56,546 bases of DNA from an uncultured Clostridia bacterium (GCA_947631415.1 CANRLG010000007.1:1-56546), one strand, 5' to 3'. Positions 38,331-49,877 are shown, numbered from the stretch's first letter. Notes: generated from the sequence alone by a model not told the origin. Numbers and translations: made by a program.

Positions 38331-39359
38331 ATGGTAAACGATCAAGAAGTAAAAACTGCAGTTTCTCCATTTGCCGTACGTGCAGATGAGAAGAAGGTTT
38401 ATGATGGAAAGGAAGGATTTGCATCAATTAATCAAGTGGTGTTTAAAATGGATATGGGATACATAAATGAATCACATATTATGGCACTTGAGGTAGTTAA
38501 TGAATTTGGTTATGTTACTTCTAGACAAGTTACTCAGGTTCTTGAACTTAGAGGAAAACTAAATGATATAGAGCCTGATAAAAGACAAGCTAAAGTTGCA
38601 AAATGGTTAGAAGATTTAACTAAGTCTAAAGTTATTGCAAGATACTTTTTCCAAAGTGAAACAGGAAAGAGTTCATACAGAGCATACTGTATAGATAAGA
38701 TTGCAACATACATTTTAAAGCAAAGAAATATACCAACTACTTGGCAACCAACAGAAAATACTAAACCTGCTTTTGCAGTTAAAAGGAAACTTGCTGGAAA
38801 TCAAGTAATCATTGCATATATGCAAAAAGTTGCTGCTTTTGAGAGAGCTAATCCAAATGTGCTATTGTACTCTAAAAAGTTTAATGTTAAATTTAAACCA
38901 ACTGGAGGAATGGTAACATTAAAAGGGGATAAAAAAGAAGAAATAAACTTTGTTTTTGAAGTTGTAAGAAGAAATGATGAATGGCAAAATATGTTTGCAG
39001 AAAAAGTACAATTGTATTCAGATTTTTACGAAAATTTTGCAAAAAATGATGCAGGTTTTGAAGAAAAACCTCAAATTGTATTTGTTGGGGAAGATGTACA
39101 ACATATTGCCGAGATGTTTAGAATTATAAAGAAAGTTGGAATGATAGTTCCAGACGAAGAAATGTATTTTACAACTGAACTAAGACATCTTGAAGAAAAT
39201 CTTGAAAATAGCATTAGTGTATTTGAGCTTGAAACTGAGACTAAAAAATACAGAGTTATAACAAAGCCATTAGAAATTCTAAAATATGGGGATAATAAAG
39301 CTGCAAATACTAGACTTAATGATGAAACTAAATATAATGCAAATATGGTTATTGAATAA
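38331..39359 (+). CDS. Replication-relaxation (Replic_Relax)-like winged-helix protein
   Basis: N-terminal wHTH-like region (FGYVTSRQVTQVLELRG...VAKWLEDLTKSKVIARYFF) and INFVFEVVRRNDEWQNMFAEKVQLYSDFYENF...PQIVFVGEDVQH. Confidence 0.5.
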   Translation: MVNDQEVKTAVSPFAVRADEKKVYDGKEGFASINQVVFKMDMGYINESHIMALEVVNEFGYVTSRQVTQVLELRGKLNDIEPDKRQAKVAKWLEDLTKSKVIARYFFQSETGKSSYRAYCIDKIATYILKQRNIPTTWQPTENTKPAFAVKRKLAGNQVIIAYMQKVAAFERANPNVLLYSKKFNVKFKPTGGMVTLKGDKKEEINFVFEVVRRNDEWQNMFAEKVQLYSDFYENFAKNDAGFEEKPQIVFVGEDVQHIAEMFRIIKKVGMIVPDEEMYFTTELRHLEENLENSISVFELETETKKYRVITKPLEILKYGDNKAANTRLNDETKYNANMVIE

Positions 39360-39461
39360 TTATATATGGAGAGTTTAAATATAAACTCTTCTTTTTTTAT
39401 ACTTTTCTTGCTTTTATATTGTAAGTAATATAAAATTATATTGAAATAGAGGAGTAGGAAA

Positions 39462-41030
39462 ATGAGTTTTTTAAGTATATCAAGCTATATTATAAAATAT
39501 AGAGGTTATGAGTATTATAATGAAGGAAGAGTTTTAACTTATAATAAATTATCAGATTATGAGTATACTGGAGATGTTGTAGGGTCGCAACTTTATCACG
39601 TAAAGATAAATTTAAGACATCCAAAAAAGTCAACCTGTACATGTCCTTATGTTGATGGTAGCAGAATATGTAAACACATGATAGCTTTATTGTTTACTGT
39701 TTCTGATGATGATTTAAGAAAATATGAAATGAATTATTATGATGAGTATGAAGATGAAGACGATTATGATTTTTACGATGATTACGAAGATGATGATTAT
39801 GAAATGGATGATAAATATGTTAAACCGATTTTTTTTGATGAAATTTTAGAAAAGTATGTTAATAAATTATCTAAAAAAGAACTAAAAGAAATATTAATAG
39901 AGGAACTAGGAAAGGATGAAGAATATGCTTTTGAAAAATATTTAAAAGAAGAATATAATGATTTTATTTTGCAAGGTAATAATAAAAAAGTTATATTAGA
40001 AAAAATAAATATTCGTTTTAATGAATTAAAAGGAAAGTATAGAGATACTAGTAATAATTTTGAAGAAGTATTATTAAGTGAAAAAGAAAAAAATGTCATA
40101 AAAGAGTTAATTAATAAGAGTGAGGAGATGAAAGAAAGAATAAATAAAGTACTTCTAATTCCTGAACTTAGCGTTTATGATGATTATAAATGGATTGCTA
40201 AATTTTATAAAGAAAACAATTCAAAAGAGGAAGTTAAAAAATATACTGAAAAATTGATGTGGGTACTATATAGATTAAAGGATAGTTATTTGTGTTCAAA
40301 TATTCTTATTACGGTATACATTTTAAATGACTATAGTATAAAAGAAGAAGCCAAATTATTGATAGAGTATTACAAATATAATGATTTTATAAATTATGTA
40401 ATAGAAAATCATAAAGAGTGCCAAAAGTTATATAATGAAACAAATAAGATTATAAGTAAAGCAGATAATTTAAAAAATGAATATCTAGCAAGTATATATT
40501 ATAATTTTAATGAAGTTCTACATGATGAAAAAGTATATGGAAAATTTGTATATTATAGTTTTTTATACACAAAAGATGAAATTTACTTAAATTATTTAAA
40601 AGAAACTAAGTACTTTAAATCTTACATAGATAAAATTATAAATGAAGTTGATGATGTAATTGCAAAAGAAAAAGTATATTTATATTTAAATAAAAAAGAA
40701 GAATTATTACAGTTAGTAATGAATGAGAAAAATGAAATGAGATTAATTGCAAACATATTTAATTTAAGAGAAGAATATTCTGATGAAATACTTTCATACC
40801 TTATTAAAAGATTTTACGAAATAGTGGACTTATTTTATGATAGAAAAAGTTATAGAAAAGCTAGTATGTATATTATAGCTATGGGAAAACTAAAAGATGG
40901 AGAGAAAATAATTAGTAATTTTATAGAAAAACTTAAAAAATCTAATTACTCAAGAAGAGAGTCTTTATTTAATGAAATAGATATTGCTTTAAAGAAAAAT
41001 AAAATAAATATAGTTGAAAAGCATGAGTAA
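39462..41030 (+). CDS. SWIM zinc-finger domain protein
   Basis: STCTCPYVDGSRICKHMIALLF (CxCx8CxH). Confidence 0.85.
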   Translation: MSFLSISSYIIKYRGYEYYNEGRVLTYNKLSDYEYTGDVVGSQLYHVKINLRHPKKSTCTCPYVDGSRICKHMIALLFTVSDDDLRKYEMNYYDEYEDEDDYDFYDDYEDDDYEMDDKYVKPIFFDEILEKYVNKLSKKELKEILIEELGKDEEYAFEKYLKEEYNDFILQGNNKKVILEKINIRFNELKGKYRDTSNNFEEVLLSEKEKNVIKELINKSEEMKERINKVLLIPELSVYDDYKWIAKFYKENNSKEEVKKYTEKLMWVLYRLKDSYLCSNILITVYILNDYSIKEEAKLLIEYYKYNDFINYVIENHKECQKLYNETNKIISKADNLKNEYLASIYYNFNEVLHDEKVYGKFVYYSFLYTKDEIYLNYLKETKYFKSYIDKIINEVDDVIAKEKVYLYLNKKEELLQLVMNEKNEMRLIANIFNLREEYSDEILSYLIKRFYEIVDLFYDRKSYRKASMYIIAMGKLKDGEKIISNFIEKLKKSNYSRRESLFNEIDIALKKNKINIVEKHE

Positions 41031-41049
41031 ATTTTACTCGTGTTTTTTT
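41022..41049 (+). terminator. Terminator
   Basis: catgagtaaa/tttactcgtg followed by TTTTTTT. Confidence 0.6.
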
Positions 41050-41265
41050 GTTGTTAAACTAATTATTTTATCACAAAAAATTCTCATTATCAATCATTTT
41101 TTAACAAAAAATATCGATAGATGTAAAATCCTTAAAAAGCCCGAAAAATAGCTAAAAATTTAATATATTTTTTTAGTAAAAACTCTTGAAAATTAAATAT
41201 TAGTGATATAAAATAATGGTTGTAAAAATGAAATATGTTTTTATATTTTTAAAGGAGGAATTTAT

Positions 41266-42282
41266 ATGTCAGTAAAAGTAGCCATAAATGGTTTTGGACG
41301 TATAGGACGTCTAGCATTTAGACAAATGTTTGGAGCAGAAGGATATGAAATCGTTGCTATTAACGATTTAACAAGTCCTGATATGTTAGCTCATCTATTA
41401 AAGTATGATTCTGCACAAAAAAGATATGAAAAAGTAGACACAGTAGTAGCTGGAGAAGGCAGCATTACAGTTGATGGAAAAACAATCAAAATCTATGCAG
41501 AAAAAGATGCAGAAAATTTACCTTGGGGTGAAATAGGTGTAGATGTTGTACTTGAATGTACAGGATTTTATACTTCTAAAGAAAAAGCATCAGCTCATAT
41601 TAAAGCAGGAGCTAAAAAAGTTGTTATTTCAGCACCAGCTGGTAAGGATTTACCAACAGTTGTATTTGGAGTTAATGAAAATGTATTAACAAAAGAAGAT
41701 AATATTATTTCAGCAGCATCTTGTACAACAAACTGCTTAGCTCCAATGGCTAAAGCATTAAATGATTATGCACCAATTCAATCAGGAATAATGACTACAG
41801 TTCATGCTTATACAGGAGATCAAATGTTACTAGATGGACCACACAGAAAAGGTGATTTAAGAAGAGCAAGAGCTGCTGCAGTAAATATTGTTCCTAATTC
41901 AACAGGAGCTGCAAAAGCTATAGGTCTTGTTATTCCAGAATTAAATGGAAAATTAATTGGTTCAGCACAAAGAGTTCCAGTTCCAACAGGTTCAACAACT
42001 ATTTTAGTTGCTGTTGTTAAAGGAGAAGATATTACAGTAGATTCAATTAATGCTGCAATGAAAGCACAATCTAGTGCATCATTTGGATATACAGAAGAAC
42101 CATTAGTATCTTCAGATATTATTGGTATTACACAAGGTTCATTATTTGATGCAACTCAAACAATGGTAACAAAAATTGAAGATGGATTATATCAAGTTCA
42201 AGTTGTTGCTTGGTATGACAATGAAAATTCATATACAAGTCAAATGGTAAGAACAATAAAATATTTCGCAGAATTAGGCTAA
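41266..42282 (+). CDS. gap: Glyceraldehyde-3-phosphate dehydrogenase
   Basis: [33 protein letters not shown]. Confidence 0.97.
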   Translation: MSVKVAINGFGRIGRLAFRQMFGAEGYEIVAINDLTSPDMLAHLLKYDSAQKRYEKVDTVVAGEGSITVDGKTIKIYAEKDAENLPWGEIGVDVVLECTGFYTSKEKASAHIKAGAKKVVISAPAGKDLPTVVFGVNENVLTKEDNIISAASCTTNCLAPMAKALNDYAPIQSGIMTTVHAYTGDQMLLDGPHRKGDLRRARAAAVNIVPNSTGAAKAIGLVIPELNGKLIGSAQRVPVPTGSTTILVAVVKGEDITVDSINAAMKAQSSASFGYTEEPLVSSDIIGITQGSLFDATQTMVTKIEDGLYQVQVVAWYDNENSYTSQMVRTIKYFAELG

Positions 42283-42314
42283 TATATTTTAATATTGAAA
42301 TTTAAAATATAATA

Positions 42315-42354
42315 AAGCTAGTGGAGGAAGGAGGGAAACTTTTTTCACTAGCTT
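42315..42354 (+). promoter_or_regulatory. Intercistronic gap-pgk hairpin with purine-rich loop
   Basis: aagctagtg/cactagctt enclosing gaggaaggagggaaacttttttt-like loop. Confidence 0.5.
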
Positions 42355-42375
42355 ATTATTTGATATAAGGAGAGA

Positions 42376-43569
42376 ATGTATATGTTAAATAAAAAAACAG
42401 TAAGAGATATACAAGTAGCAGGAAAAAGAGTACTTGTTAGATGTGATTTTAATGTTCCTTTAGATAAACAAGATGAAACAAAAATTACAAGTGATAAAAG
42501 AATTGTTGAATCACTAAAAACTATAAAATATTTAGTTAATGCAGGTGCAAGAGTAATACTATGTTCACATCTTGGAAAAACAGGTCAAAATAAATCTTTA
42601 GCTCCAGTTGCTAAAAGATTATCTGAGTTATTAGAGCAAGATGTAAAATTACTAAAAGATATTGTAGCTCCTGAAACAAAAGAATATGTTATGGGAATGA
42701 GAGATGGAGATGTAGTTCTTCTTGAAAACACAAGAATGTACGAAGAAGAAGAAAAAAATGATGCAGAATTTGCTAAAAAACTAGCAGATTTAGGAGAAGT
42801 ATTTGTAAATGATGCTTTTGGAAGTGCTCATAGAGCTCATGCATCAACAGAAGGGGTTACACATTATTTACCATCAGTTGCAGGTTTCCTAATTGAAAAA
42901 GAAATTGCAGCACTTGATGGTGGAATTAATAACCCAAAAAGACCATTAGTTGCCATAGTAGGTGGAGCAAAAGTATCTAGTAAAATAGGAGTATTAACTC
43001 AATTATTAGATAAAGTAGACACATTACTAATTGGTGGTGCAATGATGTTTACATTTGAAAGAGCAAGAGGTGGAAAAACTGGTAAATCTTTAGTTGAAGA
43101 AGATAAAATAGATATTGCAAAGGAAATTATGCAAAAAGCAGAAGAAAAGAACGTAAATTTAATTCTACCAGTAGATACACTTGCTGCAGATGATATGAAT
43201 GAAAATGCAAATACTCTAGTTTGTGAACCTGGACAAATACCAGATGATTACATTGGACTAGATATTGGACCAGAAACAATTAAAATCTTTAAAGAAGAAA
43301 TAGCAAAAGCTGGAACTGTTGTATGGAATGGACCAGTAGGATATAGTGAAATAAATAAATTTGCAACAGGAACAAATAGTGTAGCTGAAGCAATGGCAAA
43401 TAGTGATGCATTTACAATAATTGGTGGAGGAGATAGTGCCGCTGCAGTAGAAAAAGCTGGACTTGAAGAAAAAATGAGTCACGTATCTACAGGTGGTGGA
43501 GCCTCTCTTGAGTTTATGGAAGGTAAAAAATTACCTGGAATAGAATCACTAGAAGATAAAGATGAATAG
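42376..43569 (+). CDS. pgk: Phosphoglycerate kinase
   Basis: KRVLVRCDFNVPLDK, GSAHRAHAS, IGGGDSAAAVEK. Confidence 0.97.
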   Translation: MYMLNKKTVRDIQVAGKRVLVRCDFNVPLDKQDETKITSDKRIVESLKTIKYLVNAGARVILCSHLGKTGQNKSLAPVAKRLSELLEQDVKLLKDIVAPETKEYVMGMRDGDVVLLENTRMYEEEEKNDAEFAKKLADLGEVFVNDAFGSAHRAHASTEGVTHYLPSVAGFLIEKEIAALDGGINNPKRPLVAIVGGAKVSSKIGVLTQLLDKVDTLLIGGAMMFTFERARGGKTGKSLVEEDKIDIAKEIMQKAEEKNVNLILPVDTLAADDMNENANTLVCEPGQIPDDYIGLDIGPETIKIFKEEIAKAGTVVWNGPVGYSEINKFATGTNSVAEAMANSDAFTIIGGGDSAAAVEKAGLEEKMSHVSTGGGASLEFMEGKKLPGIESLEDKDE

Positions 43570-43571
43570 GA

Positions 43572-44327
43572 GTGAGCAATATGAGAAAGAAAATAATAGC
43601 TGGAAATTGGAAAATGAACTATTCTGTAAATCAAGCAGAAGACTTTGTTTATTCAATCAAAGATAGTATTAATACATCTGAAGTAGATGTAGTTATTTGC
43701 CCAAACTTTGTATCATTAGATAGAGTTAGCGAAGCATTAGATGGAACAAATATTATGTTAGGAGCACAAAATGTATATTTTGAAGATAAAGGTGCTTATA
43801 CAGGTGAAACTTCAGTAGATATGCTTGCTTCAGTAGGAGTAAGATATTGTATAGTTGGACATAGTGAAAGAAGAGAATATTTCAAAGAAACAGATGAAAT
43901 AGTAAATAAAAAAGCTAAAAAATTATTAGAAAAAGATATATATCCAATTATTTGTGTTGGAGAATCTTTAGAACAAAGAGAAAATAACACATATTTTGAA
44001 GTTGTAGAGAAAGAAGTAAGAGGTTCTTTAGAAGGAATAGAAAAAGATATTATAGCATCAAAAGTTGTAATTGCCTATGAACCAATTTGGGCAATTGGAA
44101 CAGGTAAGACTGCAACAGCAGAACAAGCAAATGAAATGTGTAAATATATAAGAAATGTAGTATCAAAAATGTATGACGAAGATACAGCATCTAAGGTTAG
44201 AATTCAATATGGTGGAAGTGTTAAACCATCAAATGCAAATGAAATATTAAATATGTCTGATATAGATGGGGCTTTAGTAGGTGGTGCAAGCTTAACTAAT
44301 GACTTTACAGCTATTGTAAATTATTAA
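43572..44327 (+). CDS. tpiA: Triosephosphate isomerase
   Basis: AGNWKMN, VGHSERREYF, AYEPIWAIGTGKTAT, YGGSVKPSN. Confidence 0.97.
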   Translation: MSNMRKKIIAGNWKMNYSVNQAEDFVYSIKDSINTSEVDVVICPNFVSLDRVSEALDGTNIMLGAQNVYFEDKGAYTGETSVDMLASVGVRYCIVGHSERREYFKETDEIVNKKAKKLLEKDIYPIICVGESLEQRENNTYFEVVEKEVRGSLEGIEKDIIASKVVIAYEPIWAIGTGKTATAEQANEMCKYIRNVVSKMYDEDTASKVRIQYGGSVKPSNANEILNMSDIDGALVGGASLTNDFTAIVNY

Positions 44328-44381
44328 TAAAAGTGATATAATTTGTTGTGCTTAAAAGCAAGAAAGTGAAGGTTTTGGATA

Positions 44382-45923
44382 ATGAAAGGTAAACAATATT
44401 TATTAATGATTATGGATGGTGTAGGCCTTAACGATGAAGAAAAAGGCAATGCATTTAAACTTGCAAATACACCAAATTTAGATAGGTTAACTATCAAATA
44501 TCCTAACACTCATATTAAAACAAGTGGTATGGCAGTAGGACTTCCTGAAGGTCAAATGGGAAATTCAGAAGTAGGTCATACAAATATTGGTGCAGGAAGA
44601 ATTGTATATCAAGAATTAACTAGAATAACAAAAGAAATAGAAGATGGAAAGTTTTATTCAAACGAAGTACTTCTTGATGCTATGCAAAAAGTAAAGCAAA
44701 ACAATTCTAATTTACATTTAGTAGGTCTTTTATCTGATGGTGGAGTTCATTCACATATAAATCATTTATTTGGACTACTTGAAATGGCAAAAAGAGAAGA
44801 AATTAAAAATGTATATGTCCATGCAATACTAGATGGTAGAGATACACCACCTACATCTGCTGCAGATTATATAAGACAATTAGAAGATAAGATGAAAGAG
44901 TTAGGTGTTGGAAAGATAGCTACATTATCTGGAAGATATTACGCAATGGACAGAGATAATAGATGGGAAAGAATTAAATTAGCTTATGATGCTATGGCTT
45001 ATGGAAAAGGACAAGAATTTAAAATTGCTCAAAAAGCTATTGAAACTTCTTATGAAGCACAAGAATTTGATGAATTTGTAAAGCCAGTAGTTATTACTGA
45101 TTCAGAGGACAAGCCTTTAACAACTGTATCAGATAACGATAGTATCATATATTATAATTTTAGACCAGATAGAGCAAGAGAGCTTACAAAAGCATTTAAA
45201 CTTGAAGGATTTGATGCTTTCGAAACAAAAGAGATTAAAAACTTAACTTTTGTTACAATGACACAATATGATGAAACAATTAAAACAGTACAAGTAGCAT
45301 ATAAACCACAAGTATTAGTAAATACTTTTGGAGAGTATATCTCTAAAAAAGGATATACACAACTTAGAACTGCTGAAACTGAAAAATATGCACACGTTAC
45401 ATTTTTCTTTAACGGTGGTAAAGAAGAACCTTATGAGGGAGAATCTAGAATACTAGTAAATTCACCTAAGGTTGCAACTTATGATTTACAACCAGAGATG
45501 AGTGCATACGAAGTAACAGACAATGTAGTTAAAGCTATAGAAGATAAAGAGTATGATGTTATTATAATGAACTATGCAAATGGAGATATGGTAGGTCATA
45601 CTGGTAACTTAGAAAAAACAATAGCAGCTGTTGAAGCACTAGATAAATGTGTTGGCAGAGTAATTTCAAAGATTGAAGAAGTTGGTGGAGAAGCATTAAT
45701 AACTGCTGACCATGGCAACTGTGAATTAATGGTAGATTTAAAAACAGGTGAACCAATAACATCTCATTCAACTTATGATGTACCATTAATAGTAGTATCA
45801 AACAGAATTAAAACATTAAATTCTGGTAGACTTTGTGATTTAGCACCAACATTGCTTACTATGATGGGTGAAGACATACCAGAAGAAATGACTGGTGTAT
45901 CTTTAGTAGAAATTAAAGAATAA
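44382..45923 (+). CDS. gpmI: 2,3-bisphosphoglycerate-independent phosphoglycerate mutase
   Basis: MIMDGVGLN, GNSEVGHTNIGAGR, HAILDGRDTPP, TADHGNCE. Confidence 0.97.
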   Translation: MKGKQYLLMIMDGVGLNDEEKGNAFKLANTPNLDRLTIKYPNTHIKTSGMAVGLPEGQMGNSEVGHTNIGAGRIVYQELTRITKEIEDGKFYSNEVLLDAMQKVKQNNSNLHLVGLLSDGGVHSHINHLFGLLEMAKREEIKNVYVHAILDGRDTPPTSAADYIRQLEDKMKELGVGKIATLSGRYYAMDRDNRWERIKLAYDAMAYGKGQEFKIAQKAIETSYEAQEFDEFVKPVVITDSEDKPLTTVSDNDSIIYYNFRPDRARELTKAFKLEGFDAFETKEIKNLTFVTMTQYDETIKTVQVAYKPQVLVNTFGEYISKKGYTQLRTAETEKYAHVTFFFNGGKEEPYEGESRILVNSPKVATYDLQPEMSAYEVTDNVVKAIEDKEYDVIIMNYANGDMVGHTGNLEKTIAAVEALDKCVGRVISKIEEVGGEALITADHGNCELMVDLKTGEPITSHSTYDVPLIVVSNRIKTLNSGRLCDLAPTLLTMMGEDIPEEMTGVSLVEIKE

Positions 45924-45949
45924 TATGATATTAAAAAAAGGAGGGCAAT

Positions 45950-46912
45950 ATGGAATTTGAAGAAGAAGATCTATATGATTGTGAAGTATATACACAGAAA
46001 GTTATAGATTCGCAAGATGAAGAAGAAATCGAAGATGAACAAAAACCACTTATTTATCTTTGTACTAATTGTGGATTTGTATATAATGTAGATAAACCTT
46101 TAGAGGACTATAAAGGCAGAAAAATAAAAATAAATGATTATTTCCTAAAGGAACTTCCAGGATATTTTCGTTGCCCTGTTTGTTCTAAAATCGTTCCTTA
46201 TGCGCTAATATCTGAGGAAGAGTACGAAACTATAATCGAGGCAAATAAAAAGAAAGAAGCTAAAAGAGAAAAAGAGAGAGAAAGAAAAGAAAGAAGAAGA
46301 AAAGATGTATATTTTAGGATAAATGTTGCAAAATTTAATCATTCTTTGATTGAACTTCAAAAGGACTTAGAAGATGAATTATATAATGATAAGATAACTC
46401 CAGATAGATTTTCTAGAATATATATAAAATCTGCAAGTAAGTTATATGATAAATATAGTAAGATTTTTGAGAAAGCTGATAGGTCTTTTCCTGCACAAGA
46501 GTTTAGAGCAATTATTAAGCTTATAGACAAAAATATAGTTTCTCAATACAAAAAAGAAAAAGGTATTGAAACTAAATTTGATGAACAGGAAGAAGAAATT
46601 AATGATGAAATAACTCAAAATGATGAAATATATTTAAAAGAAAAAGCTAAATTTATAGATGAAGAAAAATTATATTCAGAAGATTTAGATGAAGAAGAAT
46701 TTATTCGTCAAGAAAAATTAGATGATGCTCAAAAAGACTTGGATAAAAGACATCAGGAATTATTAGAACAAGATGAGGCTAAATTAAAAGATTTAGCTAG
46801 AAAAAGAGAAAGTGAGTCTAAAAGAAATGAAAAAGCTAAAGATAAACTTTCAGATATTAATAAAGGTAGAATAGACAGTATGAAAAAGTCTATCAATATA
46901 AAAAACAATTAA
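45950..46912 (+). CDS. Hypothetical zinc-ribbon/rubredoxin-like protein with charged coiled-coil tail
   Basis: LCTNCGFVY...GYFRCPVCSKIVPYAL two CxxC knuckles. Confidence 0.55.
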   Translation: MEFEEEDLYDCEVYTQKVIDSQDEEEIEDEQKPLIYLCTNCGFVYNVDKPLEDYKGRKIKINDYFLKELPGYFRCPVCSKIVPYALISEEEYETIIEANKKKEAKREKERERKERRRKDVYFRINVAKFNHSLIELQKDLEDELYNDKITPDRFSRIYIKSASKLYDKYSKIFEKADRSFPAQEFRAIIKLIDKNIVSQYKKEKGIETKFDEQEEEINDEITQNDEIYLKEKAKFIDEEKLYSEDLDEEEFIRQEKLDDAQKDLDKRHQELLEQDEAKLKDLARKRESESKRNEKAKDKLSDINKGRIDSMKKSINIKNN

Positions 46913-48247
<1,335 letters not shown>

Positions 48248-48268
48248 ATATAAAAGATAATTTTAATT

Positions 48269-48318
48269 GAACCCAAATTGTTAGACAAATAAGTTTGACA
48301 AATTGGGTTCTTTTTTAC
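48269..48318 (+). terminator. eno terminator
   Basis: gaacccaaattgt...acaaattgggttc followed by TTTTTT. Confidence 0.75.
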
Positions 48319-48365
48319 ATTAATAATATCTTGATTAAAAAATCTATTTTTGATAAAATGGAATA

Positions 48366-48443
48366 GGTATGTAATATTTGTAGAATGGATTTTATCCAAA
48401 AATATCTTATAGAACTAATGATTAAATTAGTATATTACATACC
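48366..48443 (+). promoter_or_regulatory. Candidate structured 5' leader (three-way junction-like) of Thg1-like gene
   Basis: 12-bp closing stem ggtatgtaatat/atattacatacc enclosing tggat-ttt-atcca and actaat-gattaa-attagt; promoter TTGATT-17-TAAAAT immediately upstream; RBS aggag immediately downstream. Confidence 0.5.
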
Positions 48444-48460
48444 ATTTAGGAGATAGTCTT

Positions 48461-49165
48461 ATGTGGAATAATTATTTTTTGCAAATAAGGAAAAAATATA
48501 GTATGCAAATTAGTTCTAAAGAGCCATTAGTAATAAATCTTGATGCTAAGGATACAACTAAAAATAAAGAAAAAAATATTATAGAAATGTACAAAGGTGG
48601 CTTTAGATATACATTAGAGCAAACTGCTAGATATTTTTCAGAAAGGTATAATTGTTTAGCAATATTTGGGGCAGATGAAATTAGTTTTATTTTTGAGCAA
48701 CCAATGCAACTTGTTAATGATTTAAATTCGGATAATAATACTTTTAGTACTGAAATAATATCTGTTTTTTCTCAATATTTTTTTGATTATTTCAACAGCA
48801 TAAATAAAGAGGAGAAAGTATTTTGGCATGGTAAATGTTTTTCTATTCACAACGAAAAAATTATTTCATTTTTAAAATATAAATCTAGGTTATTACAGTT
48901 ATTAAATACTACATATTTTTTAAAACATAAAGGCGTTTTAAATGCAGGAAAATTAAAGTTAGAACAGAAACTGGAATTATGCAATAGTTATCCAGAATAT
49001 AACTCACAAAAAGATTATCAAAAAGGTACTTTGTATTATTGTGGAAAATGTATAGATTTAGATAAGTATTTAGAAAATAAAATTTGTCAAATTGAAGCCA
49101 GTAATTGTAATAATAGTTACACGGATATAGAATTTGATGAATCTATGTTTGATAATATATTATAA
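48461..49165 (+). CDS. Divergent tRNA(His) guanylyltransferase (Thg1)-like protein
   Basis: VINLDAKD and FGADEISFIFEQP (metal-site Asp motifs), FHGKCFSIHNEKIISFLKYKSRLLQLLNTTYF, YQKGTLYY: co-linear with Thg1 FDGR...YLxWRQ...NNLYNT...YRKGT. Confidence 0.6.
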   Translation: MWNNYFLQIRKKYSMQISSKEPLVINLDAKDTTKNKEKNIIEMYKGGFRYTLEQTARYFSERYNCLAIFGADEISFIFEQPMQLVNDLNSDNNTFSTEIISVFSQYFFDYFNSINKEEKVFWHGKCFSIHNEKIISFLKYKSRLLQLLNTTYFLKHKGVLNAGKLKLEQKLELCNSYPEYNSQKDYQKGTLYYCGKCIDLDKYLENKICQIEASNCNNSYTDIEFDESMFDNIL

Positions 49166-49173
49166 ACAAAATA

Positions 49174-49203
49174 AAAAGAATGAGAAATCTCATTCTTTTT
49201 CAT
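49174..49203. terminator. Bidirectional terminator
   Basis: aaaaagaatgaga-aa-tctcattcttttt. Confidence 0.8.
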
Positions 49204-49211
49204 TTTAGTTA

Positions 49212-49508
49212 TTATATTCTATTTTCAATTTTAGTTATTTCTTCTTTTAGATATTCTAGACGTAAATTTCTATCATCTAGCTCATTTAGTAAATAGTCAT
49301 AAGATACTTCAAATTCATCTGCATCAGAAAAAATTTCACTATATGAATCTAATCTTAGCTTAAGATTTCTAATTTCTTTTAATAAGTCTGATTCTTCAGA
49401 TTTTAGGTAATCTCTTTTTTTAGCTAAATTAATTATTTCATCATAAGAATTAATAATCTTTTTAGATTTATTTGAATAACCGCTTTTCAAGTATCTTAAC
49501 ATTTGCAT
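49212..49508 (-). CDS. Small coiled-coil hypothetical protein
   Basis: ORF overlapping the upstream HTH gene; heptad-like Leu/charged pattern. Confidence 0.45.
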   Translation of the reverse strand: MQMLRYLKSGYSNKSKKIINSYDEIINLAKKRDYLKSEESDLLKEIRNLKLRLDSYSEIFSDADEFEVSYDYLLNELDDRNLRLEYLKEEITKIENRI

Positions 49509-49713
49509 TAAAATCTGCTTTTATTTTGATTTTTCCTGCCATTTTTAAGTCAGTAATACCAAGTAATATACTTTTTTTTATTGCATTAGAAATTTTAGAT
49601 GTTGAGCAATTATAATCAAGAGCAATCATAGATAAAGTATCTTCTGTTGATGCATATCTTTTTGCAATATTTCTCAAATCTTCATTTGTTAACTTTGTGT
49701 AATTTTTTTTCAT
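49468..49713 (-). CDS. Small helix-turn-helix protein
   Basis: TNEDLRNIAKRYASTEDTLSMIALDYNCSTSKISNAIKKSI; RBS ggaggtg before ATG at 49713. Confidence 0.6.
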   Translation of the reverse strand: MKKNYTKLTNEDLRNIAKRYASTEDTLSMIALDYNCSTSKISNAIKKSILLGITDLKMAGKIKIKADFNANVKILEKRLFK

Positions 49714-49846
49714 ATTCACACCTCCATTTGTTTTTGTGTATATAATATACATATTACACAAATATTATATCATAATAACTTAATAAAATCAATATAAACA
49801 AAGATATACAATTTACATAAAAATAAAAAAAGTCTTTTGGTATAAT

Positions 49847-49873
49847 AAAACCGTATGTTTCCATACGGTTCTA
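49847..49873 (-). terminator. Terminator of 555-aa membrane protein gene
   Basis: aaccgtatg-tttc/ccatacggtt stem; T-rich tract on minus strand. Confidence 0.65.
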
Positions 49874-49877
49874 TTAT

